Below, piece after piece: positions 50,485-61,492 of a stretch of 64,000 bases of DNA. The notes under the pieces were generated by a model. The model did not search any database. It worked only from the letters and a program-made list of their open reading frames with translations, and was not told the DNA's origin. The stretch comes from Branchiostoma floridae (taxonomy: Eukaryota; Chordata; Leptocardii; Amphioxiformes; Branchiostomatidae). Each line of letters starts with the position of its first letter. Positions within the stretch are counted from its first letter, which is position 1. The stretch spans positions 18,436,864 to 18,500,863 of the forward strand of contig NC_049995.1 in the NCBI RefSeq assembly GCF_000003815.2, given 5' to 3'. The position numbers and the translations under genes are program-made.

Positions 50485-51040
50485 TGTGGCAAGGACCTAT
50501 CAGTGTCCTGATCTCTGCCCCGCCCCTCGGCACGTCCGCGTGACGTGTTAATGATTGACGGACAGAACAAACTCTCAGGAGTGGTCTGAGATGACGTCAC
50601 GGTGGGAGCCAAGCACTGGGAGGTGTAAACAATTACACCACGAGTACAAATTAGGCTTAGCGAGGATTCAACGGTGCTTATTCCACAGATGTTAACGTTG
50701 GTACTTAAAAAGGAGTCTTGTTAAAGGTTAATGTTTAAAGAAACTTAACCCCAGCGTCGGTGATAGTATAATAGCCACATATATTGGTTTACTGGTTTAC
50801 TGAGATACATTTAGCTCATATATATGCCTTCTATGTTTTCAGAATTAGATGACTGGGCGTGTGAAACAGTAGTTTTACACCTGCAGTTTCAATAATCTAT
50901 GTTCTATGAACGTGTAAGTTATTTGTGGCAAGGACTTATCAGTGTCCCGATCTCTGTCCCGCCCCCCGGCACGTCCGCGTGACGCGTTAATGATTGACAG
51001 AGCAAACTCTCCGGAGTGGTCTGAGCTGACGTCAAGGGGA
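50485..51040 (+). promoter_or_regulatory. Two tandem GC-box/CRE modules in gene G intron 1
   Basis: Copies begin near 50485 and 50937, each with cggcacgtccgcgtgacg. Both have TGACGTCA (50592-50599 and 51027-51034; the second is followed by agg instead of cgg). Confidence 0.55.
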
Positions 51041-51504
51041 GGGCAAGGACTAGGTTCACAAACAGCTACGGTACAAGTTCTAACTGGGCTTAGTGTGGAT
51101 TGAATGCTGCTCAGTCCTCACAAGTTAACGTGGTTACTTAGACGTGATTATAGTCTAATGTCCCCTTGTCAGACAGGCAGGCACAAGGTCTGAATTGCGC
51201 ATGCGCAGGGCAAAAGGCGAAGGCCCATGACTTGTAGCCAAACGCTCTTGCGTGTCAAGACACATGTCGAAACGTATTTTCTTAATGTCTCATTCACCTT
51301 GAACTTTGACATTTTACCCACAAGGCACCGCAATGTGAATACACATTTTAAAATACAAAAACTTACTCTTCTATCCTGCGTAAATCAGTATAAAAGTGCA
51401 AGGCTTTAATCCTGCGCCAAGTACACCTTACCTTGTGTCGTACTTAGACGTACAATATGTGCCGATTCCTTGTGTTCAGTGACGTTTTATCGTCTGTTTT
51501 CAGG

Positions 51505-54470
51505 ATGGCAGGTCCGGTCCGAGAAAGAGTCACAGATGCCGACAGGCGCCATTTTGATTTTGTCCAAACCTTGCTCCGTATTTCCGATGAGCTGACAGAA
51601 GAGGAAACGGCAAACGTGAAGATCTTCTGCCTGCATCTCATTCCTAAGGGCCACCTGGCACAGCTCAGGAGAGCAATGGACGTTTTCGTCAAGCTGATGG
51701 AACTGGACAAAATCGACCAGGAGAATCTTGATTTTCTCAAAGAGATCTTGGAAAGAATCGGACGACAGGACCTGATTCAAAATGTTCTGCGCCAGTTCCA
51801 GCCGCCTGGCCGAGAGATTCCGGAAAATCCCGAACTCCAGCCGCCTGGCCGAGAGATTCCGGAAAATCCCGAACTCCAGCAGGGGACAAGTCAAGAGGGG
51901 GCAAATGCAGAAGGTGTGTGACATGTTGAAATCACCTAAAACAAATCAAAAATATCTGCAGAATCTATCTTGCACTTTATTCGTCCCAAAATAACTTTGT
52001 CTTAAAAGATATTGTTCACAATTTTGAAATCTGTAGACACCTTTCTGTAGATATATATTTTATTGGGTATAAACAAATCATTAACTGATTGTTGCAGGAA
52101 ACGCCTACTTGGTTGTGCACGGTGAAGTGCGCATGATCCAGGAAAATCTCGATCGTCTGAGAAACCGCCTAGCAACGTTATCTGGGACCAGAAGGTCACA
52201 GGTCAAGTTCAGAGGTTACAAGAAGCACAAGAGCATTCTGGTGCACTTCTCCATACCGCGGGAGAACACGGAGGTGCTGAGGCACATGGCGGATCACTCC
52301 GACCCGAGACTTGTCTACATGGGCGTCAAGTCACTGCAGATCGACGCTGAGGTTCCCATAAAAGTCCAACAGGGGGCGCCATTGTACGGTGAGTTGATTT
52401 TTTCAGTCTTTATATGTACTCTATTTGTCAATTTTAGACGTTTGCAGGTCCATCACAGGAATGTGGATTTTAAAGTGAGTTTAAATTTCTCTCTTGAAGA
52501 TGCACCATCAAAGACTACAGAGTGTTTTCTTTTAAAAAATCAGCAGTCAATTTTATTCCATTGCTTTCTGACCATCTCCCATATGAATGAAACTGTCAGT
52601 ATCTATGTTAGATATCTGAATAAAGATATTTACTAACTCCAACTAGCAGGTGTTGTACGAGATAATATATCAAACCCTCTGTTTCATCATGACATTTATC
52701 TTTCACTTTTTTGTCCCAGATATCAAGAGGCAACTTCCTGTTGATGACATCGAAGTGGGATGCAGTACCCGGACTAAACACCAGAGGGTGCCCCGGAGCT
52801 GGACCCGCCTGTCTGCCCTGAACCTGTTCTCGGACGCCCTGCCGCTCCATCTGCAGGCAGCCGCGAGTCTGGAGTACCAGGGCTTCTCCTACAGCCTGGT
52901 CCGGGCTCTGGTGCAGAAGGACCGGCTCAGAGAACACCAGATGAGGCAGGCCATCCAGAACCTCAGGAACGCAGAGGTGGATTCCAACACGCTCCGTCAG
53001 AAGGCAGAGGTGGATTCCAACACGCTCCGTCAGAAGGCAGAGGTGGATCCCAACACGCTTCGTCAGAAGTCAGAGGTGGATTCAAACACGATCATGACTT
53101 TGCGCTCCAAACTCAACATCACAGAGAACAGGCTGAAGGAGGCTTTTGAGACGATCGCAGTTCTTGAAGAAAAGCTGCAGCAGGCTCAAGAATACGCAGA
53201 GAAAGTCGCCAAGCAGATGGCATCCCACGTGACGGAGTACAGGGGAGAGAAGCCGCCTGGAGGCTGGCCACAGGAGTACAGGGGAGAGAAGCCGCCTGGA
53301 GGCTGGCCACAGGAGTACAGGGGAGAGAAGCCGCATGGAGGCTGGCCACAGGAGTACAGGGGAGAGAAGCCGCCTGGTGGCTGGTCGACACAAGTTGAAA
53401 CGTCAGATGCAGCTACACAGACACATCTAGCGGATGCTGTTGGTACTACAGGGGGATCTGGAGATGTGGACGACAAGCTTGGAGAAGATCCGACTGTAAA
53501 GGAAGAAGACAAGGGAACTGCAAGGCAAGACTCTGGCAGTGGGGGCGATGGAAGAGAGGAATTTCTCGGTACAGAAGCACCCGAGCAAGAGCGCCACACA
53601 GCGGGGACAAAAGGAGCGGCATCTGCCTCTACTGGGGACTGGAAACAGGGTGTGATCACTTTTGGTGGGAAAGGATCACAACCTGGAAAATTTTATTACC
53701 CGCGCGGGGTTGTGGTGTCGCCTAGCAACGAGATATCTGTTGCTGATATAGACAACAGGCGAGTCCAAGTCCACAGCACAGAGGGTGTTTACCTGCGCTA
53801 CTTCCCAACAGTTGTACCGGGTACAGGGGATAAGGTCATGAAACCACATGATGTCTGTATGGACGGTAACAGCACGCTGTGGGTGGTGGGGCGAGGAGAG
53901 ACAGCCCACCATGTTGTACAGTACAGCACGGACGGGACCGCCATGGCGGGGTTTGACCTGGAGAAGATCAGTTATTTCCGCGGAATTGCAGTGGACATGC
54001 GCACTAACCACATCTTGGTGACTGATGCAGACCGCGGTGCAGTTCTTGTGTTCCGTCCGGACGGCTCCCTGGTTCGGACAGTCCGGCATCCACGGGGGGA
54101 GATGACAGCCCCGGGGTACATCACTATGGACGGGGAAGGGAACTTTCTTGTGTCGGACTCGGACAGTCACTGTGTCTACGTGTATGACGAGTCTGGGAAG
54201 TTCCTGTTCCAGTTCGGAGGTTGGGGAAGTGGTGAAGGTCAGCTGAGTGGTACCCGCGGCATCTGTACAGACAGCTCGGGGCACATCATCGTGGCGGACT
54301 CATCAACGTGGGTTCAGATCTTCACACGTCACGGCGAGTTTGTCCGAACCGTCCGTACCGGGTCTTCCCGTACTTGGTTTCGGCCGGAAGGCCTGGCTGT
54401 GGGACCGGAAGGGCAGCTGGTGGTGACCAGTCTGTCGAATCACACAGTGATTGTTTTTCCTAACTGCTGA
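51505..54470 (+). CDS. Gene G: DED - alpha/beta domain - coiled coil - NHL protein, 816 aa
   Basis: Coding exons are 51505-51913, 52098-52388 and 52720-54470, phase 1 introns. The DED is complete (GRQDLI), followed by two PPGREIPENPELQ units. The middle exon is the 291-nt form shared with F and has RENTEVLRHM instead of RENTAVLRHM. The coil holds four hendecads (one AEVDPNTLRQK) and four EYRGEKPPGGWPQ repeats. NHL repeats start about residue 547. Two in-frame length changes lie in loops: blade 5 has DSSTWVQI, one residue short, and blade 6 has four extra residues (TGSSRTWFRPEG). Blade 1 has EISVAD instead of EIFVAD. The last exon starts DIKRQ rather than DVKRQ. Confidence 0.88.
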
Positions 54471-54873
54471 ACAAAAAACATATTTGATAAGGACTTGATT
54501 TGTTCCTACACCAATAGACCTTTTGGATTTTTCTGAGCTATTTACAAAGCAGCAATGAATCACTTAATTATTGTTTTGTCAGCTTCCGTCCGTCTGCTGC
54601 TGAATCTGACCTCCCAACATACTTACCCAATATGCCCCCATGGTTTCCAGACACTGATAGAGTCAACCACTGTCGCATAAATTGTACTATGAGCATGATA
54701 GTATGTATTGAATTAAGCTTTAGAAATATGGATAACAAAGTGAGCTTCAGGGAATCACTGATCTTCTTCAGGATGACTGATGAATCCAATAACTTAACGA
54801 TGATAAGGAGAATGGCAAATTCCTCACAGACTGAGGTTTTCCTTCATGTTAGCCGGTGATCACGAGTATCCAA
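54471..54873 (+). other. 3' flank of gene G before the LINE insertion
   Basis: The usual post-stop block with gacggggcggaggg is missing here; the flank is short and goes quickly into the gcgcataaattgtac..gataaggagaatggc section and the acgagtatccaaac phrase where the LINE sits. Part of the normal 3' flank seems deleted. No gene was seen. Confidence 0.45.
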
Positions 54874-54880
54874 ACTGCAG

Positions 54881-55647
54881 TTTAGAGAGAGAGAGAGAGA
54901 TTGGTTTATTTGTTTCACAGCCAACAAAGCCGAATAATGAGGCTCGTTTACATTTACCTTATTGCTACTCACAAGAACATTATAACATAAACAATACAAA
55001 TAAGACGTGTAGCATGAATATCATAATGAGTAAATATTGCAGATACGAATACAGTGCCTAAAAGGCAAATTGAAATAGGGTTAAAACTATACATATGAAA
55101 AGTCTGATCATGCTAAAACTGATTGACTTGTCCTACAACGTTAGTTAAAACAGGTTGTCCTGGTGGAGTATATACATAGAGTCTATAGTTCGTTCAATTA
55201 CTTGATCATTGCTGGTATAGCGCTGGTTAGGTAGCGGTTAGTCCCAGTAGGTTGTTGGTATCGCGCAGAGTTGCGGAGTTGCCTGCCGTGCTGTTGTCCA
55301 CGGGTAGGGGGCAGTCATGTGGAGAAACGAGGAGACCTTTCAACTCTCAAGGCAAAGTCAGTACAGAGTTTCTGTCTACGTTTTGAAAGGCGCTCAAGGC
55401 GGATGTGCTGGAGAGCTGCTGCGTAAGAGACGAACTGACTCCATCATCAACCTGCAGGCCCTTCGCTGCATCCGCTCCAAGGCGGCCGACTGTCTCTGAG
55501 TGAGTGCTGAAGCCCAGCATTGGGCGGCGTACTCGAGTAACGGTCTTATGTAACCACAGTATATGGTGTTTAGGTCTGCGATCGGCACCCCGGAACGGCG
55601 CAACTTGCTGATGACGACCAGCCTTTTGCTACTTTTACTGTTTAATT
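54881..55647 (-). mobile_element. 5'-truncated CR1-like LINE fragment with 7-bp target duplication
   Basis: Direct repeats ACTGCAG at 54874-54880 and 55648-55654 flank the insert. Paralogous flanks without the insert read gagtatccaaacagcagttta. On the minus strand 55603-55394 encodes the end of a reverse transcriptase (IADLNTIYCGYIRPLLEYAA, then ALERMQRRACRLMM), typical of CR1/L2-type non-LTR elements. After a frame change the element's C-terminal tail follows to about 55195. The 3' end carries a (TC)n run (GA on the + strand, about 54884-54900), as in LINEs that end in short tandem repeats. It is a dead copy. Confidence 0.8.
55394..55603 (-). pseudogene. Reverse transcriptase C-terminal remnant (CR1-like)
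   Basis: A 69-residue open stretch matches the post-palm region of CR1-clade reverse transcriptases, with the recognisable IYxGYIRPLLEYAAxxW and LTxxQSxALERMQRRACR blocks. The upstream polymerase, including the catalytic YADD box, and the endonuclease are absent through 5' truncation. The frame breaks after RLL, and later sequence in another frame continues the family tail. Confidence 0.75.
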
Positions 55648-55654
55648 ACTGCAG

Positions 55655-56830
55655 CTGGTGATGGTTCAGGATGCGCGACATTTATCACCTGTAACATCAA
55701 GTATAATTAGCTGATCAAACAAATGCTCAATACTGCATACAGGTCTCTACACCATGTCAAACGATTGCACAATAGCATGTCTTTTGTATCAGCGGTTGAA
55801 TCTCTTGTGACTGAATTGGGTCCTGTGTGAAACATAATCAGTATTTCACCAATTAAAGTTATACCTGCGTTACATGAAATCGTTGTGGTTCTCTGTGGTC
55901 TAACTTATGATATGCACAAACCATAGTTTTGATCCCTATTTAACATATAATAATAGTGCTAGTAATAACAGTGCCGCCATTCATTTCATCTCCAAGCAGA
56001 TGATGATGAATGGTTTATTAGGTTAAGAATCTCTTGCAGCCTGTTGGCTGAATTGCGGATTTCATACAGATAATTGTTTTCCAGCCAGAACTAATTCTGG
56101 AAACATTAAACATCTATATCATCAATTATATATCAAACATTGAAATATAACGTTTAAAATTCTGACATTGATAAAACTTATATAGATGTTTGTAGGAAAG
56201 ATGTCTGCCACAGGTTTATATAGAGATGGCAGATGTATCTTCACACCTAGCGGATACTGATGGTAGAACAGGGATGAGCTCTTTTGCAAACCCAGTTTAC
56301 CTGTATTACAAGTCACATATGTGCGACGACGCTCATTAAGCATTAGTGACAACTTTCACCCTCATCCGAACTATTTTCGCCACTAGCGGGTAATGAACCC
56401 TTAGCTATGCAATCAGAATTTAACCTGCGGAATCGGAATCAAAGTCAAAATAATACGGACTTTGCTTTTGCTACCTTTAGGCTTAGGTCACATTTCCAAA
56501 CCGGGGCCCGGCCGGGCAGCTTTCGGGAGCGAAAAGAATGATATAAAAGACATCAAAATACATCAAATGTCAAAATAAGATTCAATGGCATAATATGTGT
56601 ATATTTCTACGTATACATTTTAATTTTTCGTTTCTTAAAACATCCCAAACGGGCCCCGGTTTGGAAATGTGACCTAAGCCTTACTGGAACATCAGTCACC
56701 TGACCGCAAGTGTTTGCTCCTGTAGTACCGGCAGTATCCGCTAGGTGCAAAGCTGCACTTGCCACTACCACATTACCCAGCGGCCATGATCAAAGTCTGA
56801 CGAGTACCGAGTTTGCCTTTCAACTGCCGC
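55655..56830 (+). other. Gene G-H intergenic, no gene seen
   Basis: The common flank resumes after the LINE (cacaatagcatgtcttttgtatcagcggttgaatctc, accaattaaagtt). A pair of inverted blocks at about 56474-56510 (ggcttaggtcacatttccaaaccggggcccg) and 56650-56686 (its reverse complement) encloses 140 AT-rich bases, like a small inverted-repeat element. From 56700 the core promoter approach begins. Confidence 0.5.
56474..56686. repeat. Small inverted-repeat insertion (MITE-like, ~210 bp)
   Basis: The left end ggcttaggtcacatttccaaaccggggcc (about 56481-56509) and the right end ggccccggtttggaaatgtgacctaagcc (about 56654-56682) are near-perfect reverse complements. The insert lies between ctacctttaggct and ttactggaac. 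The same interval in other loci has no such block. It lacks an ORF. Confidence 0.75.
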
Positions 56831-56834
56831 GTTT

Positions 56835-56947
56835 AGTGCTATCTATTTTAGTCCCCATACAGGAGACATCTGAGGAAGTTTGTCTTAAAGAATCAAACTG
56901 ACACTGGTTACGTCTTAAGAAGTCAGTCTTACCGTTACGTCACACAG
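56835..56947 (+). promoter_or_regulatory. Core promoter and leader exon of gene H (type 1)
   Basis: The core ctattttagtccccatacaggagacatctgagg precedes a leader ending acgtcacacag/gtgagttttac at 56947/56948. The acceptor at 58186 gives an intron of about 1.24 kb. Confidence 0.55.
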
Positions 56948-57607
56948 GTGAGTTTTACAGTACAGGTGAGAAATGTTCACTTTAGTCAAGCGGCCGTTTT
57001 AGGTCAATAACATGAAAAGGATTTTAGTACATGTGAGACCTTCATTGTTCTTTACGTGCCGTGGTTGGGAAGGAGTAACAACTTTTAATTCGGAAAATAA
57101 GATGGTAACAAATTCTAGAAAGTTTGCGTTTCGTTATATTGAGGATATATGGACATTTGTTACTAGTAAACGTGACACGAAATTACTGGAATAGTGACGT
57201 TTAGGTGTTCAGCACGCACAGCCATGCAGTGTTTCCCAACTCGCATGTGGCTACTTCTGACAGAGACAAACACATTTATCACTTGCTGTTGTAACACACT
57301 ATGTTTATTAGGAGTTAGTTCATAGATGATCATCCTCTCTCCTTGTCATTATGGTCATTTTTTTGCATCTACCAGTATCAACATGTCAGTCTCCGCCCCT
57401 TCCGAAGCACAAGTTAATCATTGTTGAACAAACATTCCAACGTCGGTGAGCCGATAATAACCACATAAATCTCTTCTGTGTTACACTATGTTTCAGTCGC
57501 TAGCTGACTGGGTATGGAAAAATGTAGTTTTTTTGCACCTGAAATTTGAATAATTTAATGTGTTTTGAAGACGTAAGATGATAAACGTGTTTACGTTACT
57601 AGTACTT

Positions 57608-57730
57608 GTGGCAATGACCTATCAGTGTCCTGATCTCTGCCCCGCCCCTCGGCACGTCCGCGTGACGCGTTAATGATTGATGGACAGAACAAACTCTCCG
57701 GAGTGGTCTGAGCTGACGTCACGGTGAGGT
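57608..57730 (+). promoter_or_regulatory. GC-box/CRE module in gene H intron 1
   Basis: One copy of the module with intact GC box (ctgccccgcccctcggcacgtccgcgtgacgcg) and a perfect TGACGTCA at 57714-57721. Unlike D, F and G, gene H has only one clear copy. Confidence 0.55.
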
Positions 57731-58187
57731 CAAAGTGCTCGGAGATTTACAAACAACTGCAGTACAAGTTCCACTTGGGCTGAGTGTGGATTGAATGCTG
57801 TCCAGTCCCCAGGAGTTAACGCTGTTACTTTGATATGATTACAGTAGAACGTATCTTTGTCAGATATCCAGAAAGAAGACAGTAAGCTGGTACAAGTTTT
57901 GAACTGCGTACGCGCAGGGTCAAAGGTAAGGGCCCCTGACCGGTAATCATGAGTTCTTGTGTTGTTGGGGGCCTTCAACTCTTAGGAATCATCCACAATG
58001 CGTGACTGTGAATGCCAATTTCAAAATGCAAGTACTTTATTCTTTATCATTGTACCCTGCGCAGATTGCTATAAAGCTTTGTGGCTATCATCCAGTAGTT
58101 ATATGTATACCTTACCTACTAGTACTTAGACGTACAATGTGTGCAGAATATGATGAGTTCAGTTCAGTTTTATCGTCTGTTTTCAGG

Positions 58188-59637
58188 ATGGCAGGTCCGG
58201 TTCGAGAAAGAGTTACAGATGCCGACAGGCGCCATTTTGATTTTGTAAAAACCTTGCTCCGTATTTCCGATGCACTCACGGAAGAAGAAACGGCAAACGT
58301 GAAGTTGTTTTGTCTGCATCTGATTCCTGAAGGCCATGCGGAACAGCTGAAGCGGGCAGTGGACGTTTTCCACAAGCTGATAAAAATGGACAAAATCGAC
58401 CAGGAGAATCTCGACTTTCTCGAAGAGATCTTAGAAGGAATCGGACGACAGGACCTGATTCGGGACGTTCTGCAGCAGTTCCAGCCGCCTGACCGAGAGA
58501 TTCCGGAAAATACCGAACTGCAGCCGGGAAGTAACGCCGTGAGTGCAAGTGAAAGAGGTAAGTAAAATCAGCATTTTTCTGGTAACACTTTAAAGGTGCA
58601 TACAACGGTTAACATGACAGTTCTTACCTCGAAGGATATACTTTCAACCGTATCGCAAAATCAATTGACATTTTTCTTTTCTTTTTGTAGTACTGTAATC
58701 AACCTTTGGCTTCAACATTGGCTAAAGCGATAGAACAAATGCTGTTTTCGTTACAGAAGCATCCAAGGAAGAGCGACACACAGCTGAGACAGAAGGAGCG
58801 GCAGCTGGCTCTACTGGGGACTTCATACAGGGTGCGATCACATTTGGTGGGAAAGGATCAGAACCTGGAAAGTTTTGGCACCCAGGTGGCGTCGTGGTGT
58901 CGCCTAGCAACGAGATATTCGTGGCTGATCACATCAACGAGCGAGTCCAAGTCCATAGCACGGAGGGGGTTTACCTGCGCCACTTCCCAACAGTTGTACC
59001 GGGTACAGGGGACACGGACATGATGCCGCATGGTATTTGTATGGACGGTAACGGCACGCTGTGGGTAGTGGGACGAGGAGAGAAAGCTGGTCATGTTGTA
59101 CAGTACAGCACGGACGGGACCGCCATGGCGGGGTTTGAGAAGAGCCATGATTACCGTGGTATAGCAGTGGACATGCGCACTAACCACATCCTGGTGGCTG
59201 ATCCAGACGCCGGTGAAGTTCATGTGTTCCGTCCGGACGGCTCCCTGGTGCGGACAGTCCGGCATCCACGGGGTGGGGAGATGACACGCCCCGGGTACGT
59301 CACTGTGGACGGGGAAGGGAACATTCTTGTGTCGGACTGGGACAGTAACTCTGTCTACGTGTATGACGAGTCCGGGAAGTTCCTGTTCCAGTTCGGAGGG
59401 AAGGGAAGTGGTGAAGGTCAGCTAATGAATCCCCTCGGCATCTGCACAGACAGCTCGGGGTACATCCTCGTGGCGGATTCTGGGAACGACAGGATTCAGA
59501 TCTTCACACGTCACAGCGAGTTTGTCCGGACCCTCCGTACTGGGTCTAACCCGGAAGGCCTGGCTGTGGGACCGGAAGGGCAGCTGGTTGTGACTGATTG
59601 CTATAACCACACTGTGACTGTATTTCCTAACTACTGA
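58188..59637 (+). CDS. Gene H: short DED-NHL protein, 416 aa, middle domain and coil deleted
   Basis: Coding exons are 58188-58557 (donor gaaagag/gtaagt) and 58757-59637 (acceptor ttttcgttacag/AAGC). Both junctions are phase 1 and the frame is open throughout. The DED is complete (GRQDLI, with SDALTEEET), followed by one PPDREIPENTELQPG unit and SNAVSASERE. The second exon starts inside what is acidic-linker coding sequence in paralogs (EASKEERHTAETEGAAAGSTGDF), then runs through NHL repeats from about residue 150. The middle domain, coiled coil, hendecads and EYRGEK repeats are missing. The acceptor lies on paralog exon sequence (ggtacagaagcacc), changed here to a T-richer tract. Blade 2 contains PHGICMD instead of PHDVCMD, and the blade 3 entry is shortened (KSHDYRG). 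Intact blades suggest the short form is functional. Confidence 0.82.
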
Positions 59638-61380
59638 GTTCCTGACCACTGAGTAAGATCTTTGATAAAGATTGAATGTTGACAGGACTTACCCATTCCA
59701 ACCAATTATCCGGTCTACTTCGTGATGACTGAGGAACGGATGGACGGGGCGGAGGGCGGTACCGACTTCCTACGACCTTTGACCCATCGCTCAGGCAATA
59801 TTTTTTCGAAAATCACGTGTTCTCGGAAATTGAGTCCAACTTCTATCTGTTCCCATCTGTTTCGTCAGTCATCCTGAAGAAGACTTGAGGATTCGGTGAT
59901 TCCCGAAAGCTCATTTTGTTATCCATCTTCATATTGCTTCGTTCAACTACATAGATCTATGCTTAAAATACACTTTATGCGAAAGTCGAATCTTTTTAAT
60001 ACCAAACGTGTCTAAAAACCATGGTAACTTTTGGGATATGTCTGATTGACAGATCAAAGCTTTATTAATTGATTATTGCTTCGTAAATAGCTTTGCAGAC
60101 TCAAANNNNNNNNNNNNNNNNNNNNNNNNNNNNNNNNNNNNNNNNNNNNNNNNNNNNNNNNNNNNNNNNNNNNNNNNNNNNNNNNNNNNNNNNNNNNNNN
60201 NNNNNNNNNNNNNNNNNNNNNNNNNNNNNNNNNNNNNNNNNNNNNNNNNNNNNNNNNNNNNNNNNNNNTTCAGTTTGGGCGATGATAACGACTATCCAAC
60301 CTGCAGTGTACCGATGATGGTATACGATGTGATAATTTTTTTTTTACCTGTAACATCACCATTTATCATCGGGTAAACAATTAGATACAACATAAATGTC
60401 TCTGCACCATGCCTAAAGATCGCACATTAACACGTCTTTGGTATCAGCGGTTGAATTTCTTGGGAATTGAATTGAAATGTATACTTTACGTTGCTGTATT
60501 CAGTTTTCAACGAATAAAAGGTATGCTTTCTTTGCATGAAATGATCATACTAGTAGTTCTTTGTGGTCTTACTTATGATAATGAGAACCAACCATGATTT
60601 CGGACCCGTTACACATAACACCCGACAAAAAGGCGTTACCAAAGAAAAGCATTGATAGACGTAAAATATCTCACAAGGACTTCTAGCGGTAAATGATGAA
60701 ACTGAATGCTATTAAACTGAATGAACTGAATGTTCTATAGAAATAAACAACGAGATTCTGCAATACCATCGCGGACTGGGCTTCAAATAAGGACCAACGA
60801 GGTTCTTAAAAGAAGGTATATATCAACTGCCTTATCTAATTCGTGTGGGAACAAATCGGCCTTGTCGTAACATTGTAGAACATCCTTGTAACGAGAAAGT
60901 TTAACGAACAATTTGTCAGAATGTTGGTTGTGTTATAAACATAGTGCCGCCATTTAATCTCGAAGCAGATGTTGGAAAGAAACATTTGGGCCCCTAGTAT
61001 ATGTCGAGATGCAACTTGTACTACAGGGATTAGCTTTTCAATAGAATATAATTCACCTCTTTTACAAATCACATATGTACGGCGACGCCCATTTAGAATT
61101 AATGGAAACGCTAGCTTATTGTATCCCGAACTGTTTTGTCACTAGCGGATCAAACCTCGCTATGCAATCAGACTCCAGCGGTCGGCATCAAAGTCCAGCG
61201 GATACAGAGTTCGCTACAAACCTGCCATGTTTACTCGTATTTCAGTCAACATACCGGAGAGACTTATTCATGTAGTACCGGCAGTATCCGCTAGGTGCGT
61301 AGCTGCAGCTGCCATCCCGACATTACCCAGTGGCCATGATCAAAGTCTAACGGGTACCTAGTTGGTTTCCACCTGCCACG
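59638..61380 (+). other. Gene H 3' flank, near-copy of gene C 3' flank; gene I upstream
   Basis: The segment repeats 21136-22660 with few differences, interrupted by an assembly gap, and then continues into gene I promoter approach (ctccagcggtcggcatcaaagtccagcgg at about 61176). A poly(A)-like cgaataaaaggtatgc is near 60512. The reading frame spanning the gap at 60093-60317 is an artefact of the Ns. Confidence 0.55.
60106..60268. other. Assembly gap (163 Ns)
   Basis: All bases are N. The homologous interval behind gene C (about 21605-21770) is resolved and contains catggccatggattccc..gaaaaaagtcatcttg, so the missing piece is probably similar flank sequence. It lies in a recently duplicated segment, where misassembly is most likely. 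Confidence 0.99.
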
Positions 61381-61492
61381 TTTACTGGTATATCAGTCAC
61401 CAGACAGGAGACATCTAAGAAATTTTGTCTTGAGGAATCAGACCAACACTGGTTACGTCTTAAGGAGTTTGTCTTACTGTCACGTCACACAG
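61381..61492 (+). promoter_or_regulatory. Core promoter and leader exon of gene I (type 1)
   Basis: The core tttactggtatatcagtcaccagacaggagacatctaag leads into a leader ending acgtcacacag/gtgagttttt at 61492/61493. The acceptor at 62886 matches. A second, older core copy (atttcagtcaacataccggag) lies about 150 bases upstream. Confidence 0.55.

Noticed and set aside
1051-58605. Long reverse-strand ORFs across the DED, minisatellite and NHL exons
   Set aside because: They recur only because the exons recur, run antisense to well supported coding exons, and show low-complexity translations from the repeats.
60093-60317. ORF across the N gap
   Set aside because: Most of it is translated Ns.
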